From an uncultured Lachnospiraceae bacterium (GTDB lineage: Bacteria > Bacillota > Clostridia > Lachnospirales > Lachnospiraceae), in assembly GCA_947177445.1 (NCBI GenBank), contig CAMWUL010000017.1, positions 1 to 54,247 on the forward strand: 54,247 nucleotides of DNA, written 5' to 3'. Of the stretch, positions 20,899 through 29,395 are shown piece after piece. The position numbers and the translations under genes are program-made. Position 1 is the stretch's first letter; the number at the start of each line of letters is the position of its first letter. Under the pieces are notes generated by a model. It saw only the letters and a program-made list of their open reading frames with translations. It was not told the origin of the DNA and ran no database searches.

Positions 20899-22943
20899 TG
20901 AGTGATTATATGGAAATAGAAGCAGATATTTTGGAGGAGCGCTATGGACTTGCGCTCCAAAGAATAAAAGAAATTCCCGGAGAGCATTTGGGACAGGACA
21001 GTCTGGAGGACTATTTTTCCTTTTGTGCAGGCTTTGTGCTGATGATTGACGATACAAGGGGATTTCTTGCGGGCGGAGGCCTGGAGAGCGCGCCTCTGGA
21101 GGAGCTTGAGCGCCGCAACCAGGCTCTTTACGGCGATATTCTGCCTTCCCATTATGAAAAGAGCTACGGCAATCCGGCTGTGGCGGTCAAATTGCTGGGA
21201 GAGGACTATGGCCGGGAGCTGTGTTTTTTGTATACAAAGCTTCGGGAGATGATCGGCTTTGTCTATGAAGGCCGGCTGGAGGAGCTCGTGATCCGGCTGG
21301 AGCTTTTAGCGGAGGTATATGCGGCCTTCCGATATAAGGAGGCAGAGGAGGGCGGACTGCCCTCAGGGGATGAAATCCGGGGAATCCTGTATTGGTTTGT
21401 CAGCGATTACGCCGATATCACAGCAGAGAGGACCGTGAGGGAGCTGGTGTGTCCCGGGGAGAGCATGGCGGTCAGGCTGATACAGGAGAGCGACCTGACG
21501 GATGTAAGATTCTTGTATTACTACGGCGAATATGTGGGCAGAAACGAGCTGGAGACCGCGCGGTTTCTGGCCGGGCTCCCGGAGGAGACCATAGCCTCCA
21601 TGGCGGATACTTATACGGAGGGCTACCGCATCGGATTTGAGGTGACGGGAAAGGATCTTTCCAAAAAGCAGACGGTGGGGCTGTATTATCGGCTGGGATT
21701 TGAGCGTATGATGCGCAGGGCGGTAAACAATTTTGCGGACATGGGACTTCGTCCGGTCACCAGGCGGGGAGCCTTTACCGGCGGTACGGTAAACCGTCAG
21801 TACGATTATGACCACAAGGACGACAGGACGCTTTACCTGGACAAAAACTATGTAAATCGTCAGCTGGAGGCGACCCGCACGGCCTTTGAAAAGGTAAAGA
21901 CCGAGGCGGCGGGCTTTGCGGGGCCGGCTGTGGTGGAAACCTTCGGGGAGGCGGATTTTGACCCTGTAATCAAAGAAGAAGCGCTGAAGCTGTCTCCGGA
22001 GCAGAACAGACTCTGGGTGGACTACCGGACGCAGGCAGGGCAGCTGCAGAGGGAATATATTATTGAAGAGGAACGCAGCTTTACCATTATCGCTTTTCCC
22101 ATACCGGAGGTTGGATCCGTGTTTCAGGAGCTCTTCAGCGAGACTATCCGCATCAATACGCTGGATTATATGCTGTACCGCAGGGTTCAGCAGACACTGA
22201 TCGATGCGCTTGATACGGCGGATTACTGTGAAATCAGGGGAAAGGACGGCAACCGGACCGATCTGCGGGTCAATTTGTGGAAGCTGAAGGATCCGCAGAA
22301 GGAGACGATTTTTGAAAATTGCGTGGCGGATGTGAACATTCCCGTGGGAGAGGTGTTTACCTCCCCTGTGCTGGCGGGGACAAACGGAACGCTCCATGTG
22401 ACCAGAGTCTTTCTGGGAGGACTGGAGTTTCGGGATCTGTCCATTGTTTTCCGGGACGGCATGATCCGGGAGTATTCCTGCGGAAATTATGAAAACGAAG
22501 AGGAAAACCGTAATTTTATCCGGGAAAATATTTTGTTCCGTCATGAGACGCTTCCTCTGGGGGAATTTGCTATCGGCACCAACACCACCGCCTATGTGGC
22601 GGCCAAGCGCCTGGGGGTGGAGGGAAAGCTTCCCATCCTGATCGCCGAGAAGATGGGCCCTCATTTTGCGGTGGGGGATACCTGCTATTCCCATACTGAG
22701 GATATCAGGGTTTACAATCCCGACGGAAAGGAGATCGTTGCCAGGGAGAATGAGGTGTCGGCGGGCCGGAAGGAAAATCCGTCCCAGGCATATTTTAACT
22801 GCCACACGGACATTACCATTCCCTATGACGAGCTGGGAGAGCTGACGGCAGTAAAAAAGGACGGAACAAGGATTCCCGTTATCCGGGACGGCAGGTTTGT
22901 CCTGCCCGGCTGTGAGGCGCTGAACGAGGCATTCGGGGACTGA
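20898..22943 (+). CDS. M29 family aminopeptidase-like protein
   Basis: The 681-residue protein has an unusually long N-terminal domain (about 1-340) followed by an M29/thermophilic-aminopeptidase-like catalytic part. The C-terminal half shows the family order: YCEIRGKDGNRTDLRVNLW, VNIPVGEVFTSPVLAGTNG, a central E-rich strand, LGEFAIGTNTTAYVAAKRLG and EKMGPHFAVGDTC. These hold the two metal ligands sets in characterised members. It probably removes N-terminal residues from peptides in the cytosol. The start overlaps the upstream stop, so the two are translationally coupled. Typical M29 enzymes are about 400 residues, so the N-terminal extension is a clostridial variant. Confidence 0.8.
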   Translation: MSDYMEIEADILEERYGLALQRIKEIPGEHLGQDSLEDYFSFCAGFVLMIDDTRGFLAGGGLESAPLEELERRNQALYGDILPSHYEKSYGNPAVAVKLLGEDYGRELCFLYTKLREMIGFVYEGRLEELVIRLELLAEVYAAFRYKEAEEGGLPSGDEIRGILYWFVSDYADITAERTVRELVCPGESMAVRLIQESDLTDVRFLYYYGEYVGRNELETARFLAGLPEETIASMADTYTEGYRIGFEVTGKDLSKKQTVGLYYRLGFERMMRRAVNNFADMGLRPVTRRGAFTGGTVNRQYDYDHKDDRTLYLDKNYVNRQLEATRTAFEKVKTEAAGFAGPAVVETFGEADFDPVIKEEALKLSPEQNRLWVDYRTQAGQLQREYIIEEERSFTIIAFPIPEVGSVFQELFSETIRINTLDYMLYRRVQQTLIDALDTADYCEIRGKDGNRTDLRVNLWKLKDPQKETIFENCVADVNIPVGEVFTSPVLAGTNGTLHVTRVFLGGLEFRDLSIVFRDGMIREYSCGNYENEEENRNFIRENILFRHETLPLGEFAIGTNTTAYVAAKRLGVEGKLPILIAEKMGPHFAVGDTCYSHTEDIRVYNPDGKEIVARENEVSAGRKENPSQAYFNCHTDITIPYDELGELTAVKKDGTRIPVIRDGRFVLPGCEALNEAFGD

Positions 22944-22975
22944 CGAAGCCGTGAAAAGAAACGAAAGATTTGTGC

Positions 22976-23004
22976 TTGCATAGACTGGACAATTTTAGTA
23001 CACT
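22976..23004 (+). promoter_or_regulatory. Promoter for the purE-purM-purN-purD block
   Basis: TTGCAT (22976-22981), 17 bases, TACACT (22999-23004), about 45 bases before the purE start. The untranslated region is too short to hold a purine riboswitch before purE. Confidence 0.6.
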
Positions 23005-23051
23005 GTAATTATAAAACGGATTAAGGCAGAAAAGAGCAGGGAGGTACAGGA

Positions 23052-23570
23052 ATGGCGAAGGTTGGAATTGTGATGGGCAGCGATTCCGATATGCCGGTAA
23101 TGGCGAAGGCGGCGGAGATTCTGGAAAAGCTGGGAATTTCATATGAAATGTCAATCATCAGCGCCCACAGGGAGCCGGAGGTGTTTTTTGAATATGCCAG
23201 GGGAGCGGAGGAAAAGGGATTTCGGGTGATCATTGCGGGAGCGGGAATGGCGGCTCATCTGCCGGGCATGTGTGCGGCGATCTTTCCCATGCCGGTCATC
23301 GGCATTCCCATGCACACCACCTCCCTGGGAGGACGGGACTCTCTGTATTCTATCGTACAGATGCCGGCGGGGATTCCGGTGGCCACGGTGGCCATTAACG
23401 GCGGCGCCAACGCAGGACTGCTGGCGGCAAAAATTCTGGCCGTGTCGGACCCGGAGCTTTTGGAAAGACTGAAGGCCTACAGCGCGCAGCTGAAGGAGCA
23501 GGTGGAGGCTAAGGATGAAAGGCTCCGTCGAGAGGGATACAAGGCCTATCTGGAGAGCATGAAAAAGTGA
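23052..23570 (+). CDS. purE: 5-(carboxyamino)imidazole ribonucleotide mutase
   Basis: The 172-residue class I PurE moves the carboxylate of N5-CAIR to give CAIR in purine synthesis. It opens with GIVMGSDSDMPVMAKAAEIL and contains SAHREPEVFFEYA (His and Arg of the active site) and AGAGMAAHLPGMCAA. GIPMHTTSLGGRDSLYSIVQ follows, then MPAGIPVATVAINGGANAGL. No purK is adjacent. It heads a block in which purM, purN and purD follow with short gaps or overlap. Confidence 0.97.
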   Translation: MAKVGIVMGSDSDMPVMAKAAEILEKLGISYEMSIISAHREPEVFFEYARGAEEKGFRVIIAGAGMAAHLPGMCAAIFPMPVIGIPMHTTSLGGRDSLYSIVQMPAGIPVATVAINGGANAGLLAAKILAVSDPELLERLKAYSAQLKEQVEAKDERLRREGYKAYLESMKK

Positions 23571-23660
23571 TTTGCCGGCTGTCCCTGACAGATGACAAAA
23601 CCTGAAAACGAGGATCAGCTGGATCAGCTGACAATACAAAAACGTGACATGGAGGATAAG

Positions 23661-24686
23661 ATGGATTACAGGAAAGCGGGAGTGGATATTGAAGCGGGCT
23701 ATCGTTCGGTGGAGCTGATGAAGGAGCATGTAAGGAAGACCATGCGTCCGGAGGTGCTTGGGGGGCTGGGCGGTTTTTCCGGAGCCTTTTCCATGGCGGC
23801 CTGCAGGAATATGGAAAATCCCGTGCTTTTGTCCGGCACGGACGGCGTAGGGACGAAGATCAAGCTGGCCTTTCTCATGGACCGGCACGACACGGTGGGA
23901 ATCGACTGTGTGGCCATGTGCGTAAATGACATTGCCTGCGCAGGCGGAGAGCCGTTGTTTTTCCTGGATTATATTGCCTGCGGCAGGAACTATCCCGAAA
24001 AAATTGCGTCTATTGTAAAAGGCGTTGCGGAGGGCTGCCAACAGGCGGGAGCGGCTTTGATCGGCGGTGAGACTGCCGAGCATCCCGGACTGATGCCGGA
24101 GGAGGAATATGATCTGGCGGGCTTTACCGTAGGGATCGTGGACGAAAAGGATATGATTACCGGAAAAGAGATCCGGGAGGGAGACGTACTGATCGGTATT
24201 GCCTCCTCCGGGGTTCATTCCAACGGTTTTTCCCTGGTGCGGAAGGTGTTTGATATGACAAGGGAGAGCCTGGACACCTACTATGAGGAGCTGGGAGCCA
24301 CCCTGGGAGAAACGCTTCTTACCCCTACCAGGATATATGTGAAGGCTCTGAAGGCAGTCAGAGAGGCAGGCGTGGTCATAAAGGGCTGCAGCCATATCAC
24401 CGGCGGCGGTTTTTATGAGAATATTCCCAGAATGCTGCCGGAGGGAGTCAGGGCCGTTATCGAGAAAGGAAGCTACGAGCTTCCGGCTATTTTCCGGCTG
24501 CTGCAGGAAAAGGGCGGCATTGAGGAGCATGTGATGTACAATACCTTTAACTGCGGTCTGGGAATGGTGCTGGCCGTGGATTCCGCCGACGCAGAGAAAA
24601 CCCTGGAGGCTCTGCGGGCGGCAGGCGAGACCGCATACCTGGCAGGCCGCTGCAAGGCGGGAGAAAGAGGAGTAGACATATGCTGA
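23661..24686 (+). CDS. purM: Phosphoribosylformylglycinamidine cyclo-ligase (AIR synthetase)
   Basis: The 341-residue enzyme closes FGAM to AIR with ATP. It begins [20 protein letters not shown], the normal PurM opening, preceded by ATGGAGGATAAG; in-frame ATGs at 23592 and 23649 would only add residues. Further signatures are [15 protein letters not shown] near 63, [20 protein letters not shown] near 93 and [20 protein letters not shown] near 142. [17 protein letters not shown] and [15 protein letters not shown] also match the family. The end overlaps the purN start by seven bases. Confidence 0.96.
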   Translation: MDYRKAGVDIEAGYRSVELMKEHVRKTMRPEVLGGLGGFSGAFSMAACRNMENPVLLSGTDGVGTKIKLAFLMDRHDTVGIDCVAMCVNDIACAGGEPLFFLDYIACGRNYPEKIASIVKGVAEGCQQAGAALIGGETAEHPGLMPEEEYDLAGFTVGIVDEKDMITGKEIREGDVLIGIASSGVHSNGFSLVRKVFDMTRESLDTYYEELGATLGETLLTPTRIYVKALKAVREAGVVIKGCSHITGGGFYENIPRMLPEGVRAVIEKGSYELPAIFRLLQEKGGIEEHVMYNTFNCGLGMVLAVDSADAEKTLEALRAAGETAYLAGRCKAGERGVDIC

Positions 24687-25336
24687 GGGCAGCGGTGTGC
24701 GTGTCCGGGGGCGGCACCAATCTGCAGGCGCTGATAGATGCCATAGAGCAGGGAAAGGTCACCAACACGCAGATCGTGGGAGTGCTCAGCAACAATGCCG
24801 GTGTCCGGGCGCTGGAACGGGCCAGGGAACACGGTATTCCAGGCGCAGCCGTTTGTCCCCGGGACTATCAAAGCAGAGAGGCCTTTGAGAAGGCAATGCT
24901 GGAAAAGCTGTGTCAGATGGCGCCGGATCTGATCGTGCTGGCAGGCTTCCTGGTGAAGATACCAAAGGAGATGGTGTGCCGGTTCCCCAATCGGATCATA
25001 AATATTCATCCGTCACTGATTCCTTCCTTCTGCGGCACCGGGTATTATGGTATAAGGGTACATGAAAAGGTTCTGGAACGGGGCGTTAAGATTACGGGGG
25101 CTACGGTTCACTTTGTAAACGAAGGAATGGACGAGGGCCCAATCATCTCTCAGAAGGCTGTGGCGGTGGAGGAGGATGACACGCCGGAGACACTGCAGAG
25201 GCGGGTGATGGAGCAGGCGGAATGGATCCTGCTTCCCCGGGCGGTGGATGACATCGCAAACGGGCGGATCCGGGTTGCGGACGGCAGAGTGCGCCGGGAG
25301 AGATCCGGACAGGATATCGAGCAGACGGAAAGGTAA
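24680..25336 (+). CDS. purN: Phosphoribosylglycinamide formyltransferase
   Basis: The 218-residue PurN transfers a formyl group from 10-formyltetrahydrofolate to GAR. It opens with [20 protein letters not shown] and has [13 protein letters not shown], then [10 protein letters not shown] (catalytic Asn-x-His) near 108 and [13 protein letters not shown] (catalytic Asp) near 147. The segment after IPSF reads [18 protein letters not shown], the clostridial variant of the usual GxxxH segment. A C-terminal extension of about 20 polar residues follows. The start overlaps purM. Confidence 0.95.
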   Translation: MLRAAVCVSGGGTNLQALIDAIEQGKVTNTQIVGVLSNNAGVRALERAREHGIPGAAVCPRDYQSREAFEKAMLEKLCQMAPDLIVLAGFLVKIPKEMVCRFPNRIINIHPSLIPSFCGTGYYGIRVHEKVLERGVKITGATVHFVNEGMDEGPIISQKAVAVEEDDTPETLQRRVMEQAEWILLPRAVDDIANGRIRVADGRVRRERSGQDIEQTER

Positions 25337-25345
25337 GGTGGAGGC

Positions 25346-26632
25346 ATGAAGGTATTGATCGTAGGAGGCGGCGGGAGAGAACACGCCATAGCGGTCAGCA
25401 TGAAAAAAAGCAGCCGGGTTGACCGGATCTATTGCGTTCCCGGCAATGCGGGGATCGCACAGATCGCTGAGTGCGAGCCTTCCATCGGTGTCATGGAGTT
25501 TGACCGGATTGCGGCTTATGCAAAGGAAAAGGCGGTGGATCTGGTATTTGTGGCGCCGGATGATCCGTTGGTGGGAGGACTGACGGACGTGCTGAAGGCT
25601 GAAGGCCTGCGGGTATTCGGGCCGGACAAAAAAGCGGCGATTTTAGAGGGAAGCAAGGCTTTTTCCAAGGATCTGATGAAAAAGTATCATATTCCCACGG
25701 CGGCTTATGAGATCTTTGAGGATCCGGATCAGGCGCTCGCGTACCTGGAGAATGCCAGGATGCCTATCGTACTGAAGGCGGACGGGCTTGCGCTGGGAAA
25801 GGGCGTATTGATCTGCAATACGCTGGAGGAAGCCAGAGCCGGTGTCCGGGAGATCATGCTGGATAAGCATTTCGGCAGCGCCGGGAACCGTATGGTCATC
25901 GAAGAGTACATGACCGGAAGAGAGGTTTCCGTGCTGGCCTTTGTGGACGGAAAAACCATCCGGCCCATGACCTCCGCTCAGGATCATAAGCGGGCCTGCG
26001 ACGGGGATCAGGGCTTGAACACCGGCGGTATGGGTACCTTTTCACCCAGTCCGTTCTATACGCCGGAGGTGGATGAATTCTGCAGGAAGCATATTTATCA
26101 GGCAACCGTGGATGCCATGGCGGCGGAAGGAAGAGAATTCAAGGGGGTTATTTTCTTCGGGCTGATGCTGACGCCTCAGGGTCCCAGAGTGCTGGAATAC
26201 AATGCCAGGTTTGGAGATCCGGAAACCCAGGTGGTTTTATGCAGGATGAAGAATGATATCATGGATGTTCTGGACGCCTGTATAGACGGCACGCTTGACC
26301 GGATTGACCTTGCGTTTGAGGAGGACGCGGCTGTCTGTGTGGTGCTGGCCTCCGAAGGGTATCCTCTGTCCTATGAGAAGGGCTTTGAGATTACGGGACT
26401 GGAAAAATTTGAGGGAAGGGATGACTATTACTGTTTCCATGCGGGAAGCAGATTTGACGGCCAGGGGCGGATCGTCACAAACGGCGGAAGAGTGCTGGGA
26501 GTGACGGCCAGAGGCGCCGATCTTAAGGAGGCCAGGGCGAAGGCCTACGAGGCTGCAGGCTGGGTGTCTTTTGCCAATAAATATATGCGCGGCGACATCG
26601 GCAGAGCGATCGATGAAGCGCAGAGTATTTAA
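25346..26632 (+). CDS. purD: Phosphoribosylamine-glycine ligase (GAR synthetase)
   Basis: The 428-residue ATP-grasp enzyme joins phosphoribosylamine and glycine. It opens with VLIVGGGGREHAIAVSMKKS and has the ATP-grasp core with PIVLKADGLALGKGVLI near 142 and VIEEYMTGREVSVLAFVDG near 187. PMTSAQDHKRACDGDQGLNT is the purD signature, and VLEYNARFGDPETQVVL carries the metal ligands. The start follows AGGTGGAGGC. It is the last purine gene of the block; purC, purF, purL, purH and purK are not in the window. Confidence 0.96.
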   Translation: MKVLIVGGGGREHAIAVSMKKSSRVDRIYCVPGNAGIAQIAECEPSIGVMEFDRIAAYAKEKAVDLVFVAPDDPLVGGLTDVLKAEGLRVFGPDKKAAILEGSKAFSKDLMKKYHIPTAAYEIFEDPDQALAYLENARMPIVLKADGLALGKGVLICNTLEEARAGVREIMLDKHFGSAGNRMVIEEYMTGREVSVLAFVDGKTIRPMTSAQDHKRACDGDQGLNTGGMGTFSPSPFYTPEVDEFCRKHIYQATVDAMAAEGREFKGVIFFGLMLTPQGPRVLEYNARFGDPETQVVLCRMKNDIMDVLDACIDGTLDRIDLAFEEDAAVCVVLASEGYPLSYEKGFEITGLEKFEGRDDYYCFHAGSRFDGQGRIVTNGGRVLGVTARGADLKEARAKAYEAAGWVSFANKYMRGDIGRAIDEAQSI

Positions 26633-26667
26633 TAAACTATATAAAATAAGGGGTAGGAGGAATAAAT

Positions 26668-27138
26668 ATGGAACGCATAGCCAGTCTGATCCAGACAGAT
26701 TTGTACCATGTCCCCTGTGTCTGTGAGAAGTGCGGGGGTGTGATGATATTTCAGGGAATCGGAGAATATCATTGCGAAGACTGCGGCACGGTGGCATTTG
26801 ACGATTACGGAAAGGTCAGGGGATATATTGAAGAGCACAGGGGAGCCAATGCCATGGAGATCGAAAGCGCTGTGGGTGTCTCTCAGAGAACGATCCGTCA
26901 GCTTCTCAGAGAAGGAAGACTGGAGGTGGCGGAGGGCTCCAGAACATTCCTGCATTGTGAATTGTGCGGTAAGCCTATTCGCAGCGGGAAATTCTGCCCG
27001 GATTGTGAAACCAAGGCTCACCGGAGTCTGGAGGAGAAGCAGAGAGAGATGCTGAACAAGGTCAAGAACATGCAGGGCTTTGGACTGAACGAAACTGGCG
27101 ACGAGGGTCAGAAACGGTTTGTGCGTGACAACGGATAA
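26668..27138 (+). CDS. Zinc-ribbon / HTH protein with YvyF-like architecture
   Basis: The 156-residue soluble protein has two CxxC pairs near residues 19-22 and 36-39 (CEKCG, CEDCG), then a helix-turn-helix-like segment AMEIESAVGVSQRTIRQLLR near 70-90. A second CxxC set (CELCG and CPDC) lies near 106-125, followed by a polar tail. This zinc ribbon plus HTH order resembles Bacillus YvyF-type proteins, but no flagellar genes are nearby. It follows purD by 35 bases with AGGAGGAAT as ribosome binding site, so it may be co-transcribed. The role, probably in nucleic acid binding, is inferred only. Confidence 0.65.
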   Translation: MERIASLIQTDLYHVPCVCEKCGGVMIFQGIGEYHCEDCGTVAFDDYGKVRGYIEEHRGANAMEIESAVGVSQRTIRQLLREGRLEVAEGSRTFLHCELCGKPIRSGKFCPDCETKAHRSLEEKQREMLNKVKNMQGFGLNETGDEGQKRFVRDNG

Positions 27139-27217
27139 GCAGGATACAGGAAAGAAAGATGCCTTGAAACAGGCGGAAAGACGCAAATGCCGGCAAAGCA
27201 GGCATGGGGGTATGTTT

Positions 27218-28843
27218 ATGAAAAGAACAAAAGAGATTAATACATCAGGGGTATCCACACACAGAAAATGGATTTTGACGGCGGTCACGTCTTTTGTGCT
27301 TGTGTTTTTCCTGGGGCTGTGTACAGACAGTTTCCGCATGGTGAGTCATGCGGAGAGCGAGGCGGTTGTCACGGCGGGAAAGGGCATCAATATCCGCAGG
27401 GAGCCCAATTCCTCCAGTGAAGTGATCGGAGGCCAGGAGCCAAATAAAACGATCTCCATTAAGAGTCAGGTACAGGGAGCGGACGGCTATACCTGGTATG
27501 AGGTGTATGTGGACTCCTATACCACAGGCTGGGTGCGTTCCGACCTGGTAAGGATTACGGACGGGACTACCCCGCCCACCGGTACGGCAACGACAACAAC
27601 ACCTAACACCTCTACGCCGCCTCCTGCCACGGATCCGGATACGCCAGTGGAGGAGCCTCCTGCTCAGGTGACAGTGGTAAATCCCGTAAACGGCGTTGTG
27701 ACGGGGGGACCGGTAAATATATACAGCAATGTGTCTGCGGCCAGTCAGCTGATTACCACGGCTGCGGACGGACTGTCAGTGACCATTAACGGTACGGCTT
27801 ATTCCTCCGACGGCAAGTTTTGGTATCAGGTGAGCTTTATGGATAATGGAGCCGACGTGGTGGGCTTTATGGACTCCGCCTATGTGGTTCCTTCCGGCGA
27901 GCTGACGGCTTATACCCCGGAGGCGCCTGTGGACCCGGATCCGCCTGTGGATCCGGCCCCGCCGGAAGATCCCAAGGAGTATGAAACCCTGCTGGAGGGA
28001 GAGATCTGGTATCTGGTGGACAACACCGGTGATGTGGCGGAGAAGAATCCCATAGAAAAGCTTCTCAGCATTGCCAAGCAGGGACAGGACATGATCGATG
28101 AGGCCAACAAAAAAGCCAATCGGAACCAGGTGATCGTTATCGTGCTGGTTTTCCTTTTGGTAGGCGCTGCTGTGGTGATCGGATTTTTGGTGTTCAAAAT
28201 CAAGGATATGATGGACTCTGCCTATTATAAAGAGGTGGAGAGGGATACGATGAAGCGCAGAGAGACCAGTACTGCCCGGGGAAGCGGCCAGCGTGTCATG
28301 ACCACGGTGGGAGGCGGTTCATCAGGTCAGCGCTCAGTTTCTCAGGGAAGTCGTCCCGCAGGAGGCTCCCAGACTGCGCACTCAGGGACAGGCGCCCAGG
28401 GAGCTCGTCCCGCAGGAGGTTCTCAGGGAGCGCGTCCTGCCGCCGGCTCCGTGCAGGGAGCGCGCCCCGCAGGCAGCCCTCAGGGAAGTCGTCCTGCCGC
28501 CGGCTCTGCTCAGGGAGCTCGTCCTGCAGGCAGTCCTCAGGGAAGTAGGCCTGTGACAGGCTCAGGCCAGGGAGCTCGTCCTGCAGGCAGCCCTCAGGGA
28601 AGTCGTCCTGCCGCCGGCTCCGGCCAGGGAGCGCGCCCCGCAGGAGGCTCTCAGGGAGGTCGCCCCGCAGGAACGCCTCAGGGAGCCCGTCCCGCAGGCG
28701 GTGCCCAGAGCCAGCGTCCTGCCGGCGCTTCTTCGGGGCAGAAGCAGACAGGCTCTCAGGGATGGAAATCCAGGAATTTTATGTCTGAGGATGACGATGA
28801 ATTTGAATTTGAGTTTTTGAACTATGACGGGGATGAGGAATAA
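27218..28843 (+). CDS. SH3b-domain membrane protein with Gly/Ala/Pro/Arg repeat tail
   Basis: The 541-residue protein starts MKRTKEINTSG with GGGGG seven bases upstream. A signal-like helix WILTAVTSFVLVFFLGLC lies near 18-35, followed by an extracellular bacterial SH3 domain (about 47-100: GINIRREPNSSSEVIG, WVRSDLV) and a Thr/Pro linker. A second SH3-like domain (about 146-205) and a second membrane helix (about 303-328) follow. Beyond it is a low-complexity tail of QGARPAGSPQGSRPAAGS-like repeats (about 370-510), then an acidic end (SEDDDEFEFEFLNYDGDEE). By topology the SH3 domains face the cell wall and the repeat tail the cytoplasm. Function is unknown; a wall-sensing role is inference. 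Confidence 0.8.
   Translation: MKRTKEINTSGVSTHRKWILTAVTSFVLVFFLGLCTDSFRMVSHAESEAVVTAGKGINIRREPNSSSEVIGGQEPNKTISIKSQVQGADGYTWYEVYVDSYTTGWVRSDLVRITDGTTPPTGTATTTTPNTSTPPPATDPDTPVEEPPAQVTVVNPVNGVVTGGPVNIYSNVSAASQLITTAADGLSVTINGTAYSSDGKFWYQVSFMDNGADVVGFMDSAYVVPSGELTAYTPEAPVDPDPPVDPAPPEDPKEYETLLEGEIWYLVDNTGDVAEKNPIEKLLSIAKQGQDMIDEANKKANRNQVIVIVLVFLLVGAAVVIGFLVFKIKDMMDSAYYKEVERDTMKRRETSTARGSGQRVMTTVGGGSSGQRSVSQGSRPAGGSQTAHSGTGAQGARPAGGSQGARPAAGSVQGARPAGSPQGSRPAAGSAQGARPAGSPQGSRPVTGSGQGARPAGSPQGSRPAAGSGQGARPAGGSQGGRPAGTPQGARPAGGAQSQRPAGASSGQKQTGSQGWKSRNFMSEDDDEFEFEFLNYDGDEE
28340..28740 (+). repeat. In-frame tandem repeats in the SH3 protein gene
   Basis: Imperfect units encode alternating QGARPAGSP and QGSRPAAGS. 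They repeat about every 27-30 bases, with higher-order 57-60 base copies. They are coding repeats, not CRISPR. Confidence 0.85.
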
Positions 28844-28851
28844 TCCTCTTT

Positions 28852-28895
28852 AAGAAGGAACCGGGCGGATAACCTCTGCCGGTTTCTTCTTTTTA
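28852..28895 (+). terminator. Intrinsic terminator after the SH3 gene
   Basis: A 13-bp stem (AAGAAGGAACCGG with CCGGTTTCTTCTT, one G-T pair) is followed by TTTT. The next promoter begins three bases later. Confidence 0.85.
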
Positions 28896-28897
28896 TG

Positions 28898-28926
28898 TTG
28901 ACACTGCCCGCCGGCTGTTATATGAT
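28898..28926 (+). promoter_or_regulatory. Promoter for the GntR-clpC operon
   Basis: TTGACA (28898-28903), 17 bases, TATGAT (28921-28926). It is a near-consensus vegetative promoter. No CtsR-type heptanucleotide repeats are visible around it. Confidence 0.75.
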
Positions 28927-29008
28927 AGATAACACAGTTCCCGGCTCGATGCACGGGGCTGTGCGGACAGGGACGGATGTCTGCAGCGCGGGCAGAGGAG
29001 GTACGGCC

Positions 29009-29377
29009 ATGATCATAGAAATTGATTTTAACAGTGACGAAGCGCTGTATCTGCAGCTTCGGAATCAAATCATACTGGGGATTGCCACTTCTCAGTTCCA
29101 TGAGGGGGATTCGCTTCCCAGCGTCCGTCAGATGGCAGATATCATCGGTATCAATATGCACACGGTGAATAAGGCCTATACGGTGCTGCGGCAGGAGGGC
29201 TATGTGAAGGTGGACCGCCGCAAAGGCGCCGTAATTGCCATAGATGTGGACAGAATCCGCACGCTGGAGGAATTGAAGAAGGAGCTTCAGGTCATACTGG
29301 CAAAGGGCAGCTGTAAAAATATCACCAAGGATGAGATACATGAACTGATAGAAGAGATTTATGCGGACTATATGTAA
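29009..29377 (+). CDS. GntR family regulator, short YtrA-like form
   Basis: The 122-residue protein is almost entirely a GntR winged-helix domain: EIDFNSDEALYLQLRNQIIL, GDSLPSVRQMADIIGINMHT and VNKAYTVLRQEGYV. A short helical tail follows, with no large effector domain. This is the YtrA-like layout. The ATG at 29009 has AGAGGAGGT upstream; earlier in-frame starts are unlikely. It lies 18 bases before clpC in the position where many Firmicutes carry ctsR-mcsA-mcsB, and may be the local regulator of clpC. Confidence 0.85.
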   Translation: MIIEIDFNSDEALYLQLRNQIILGIATSQFHEGDSLPSVRQMADIIGINMHTVNKAYTVLRQEGYVKVDRRKGAVIAIDVDRIRTLEELKKELQVILAKGSCKNITKDEIHELIEEIYADYM

Positions 29378-29395
29378 AATGGAGGTTATACGTTT

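Noticed and set aside
28340..28740. Possible CRISPR or satellite array
   Set aside because: Repeats are in frame within a coding sequence, have no unique spacers, and encode a low-complexity tail.
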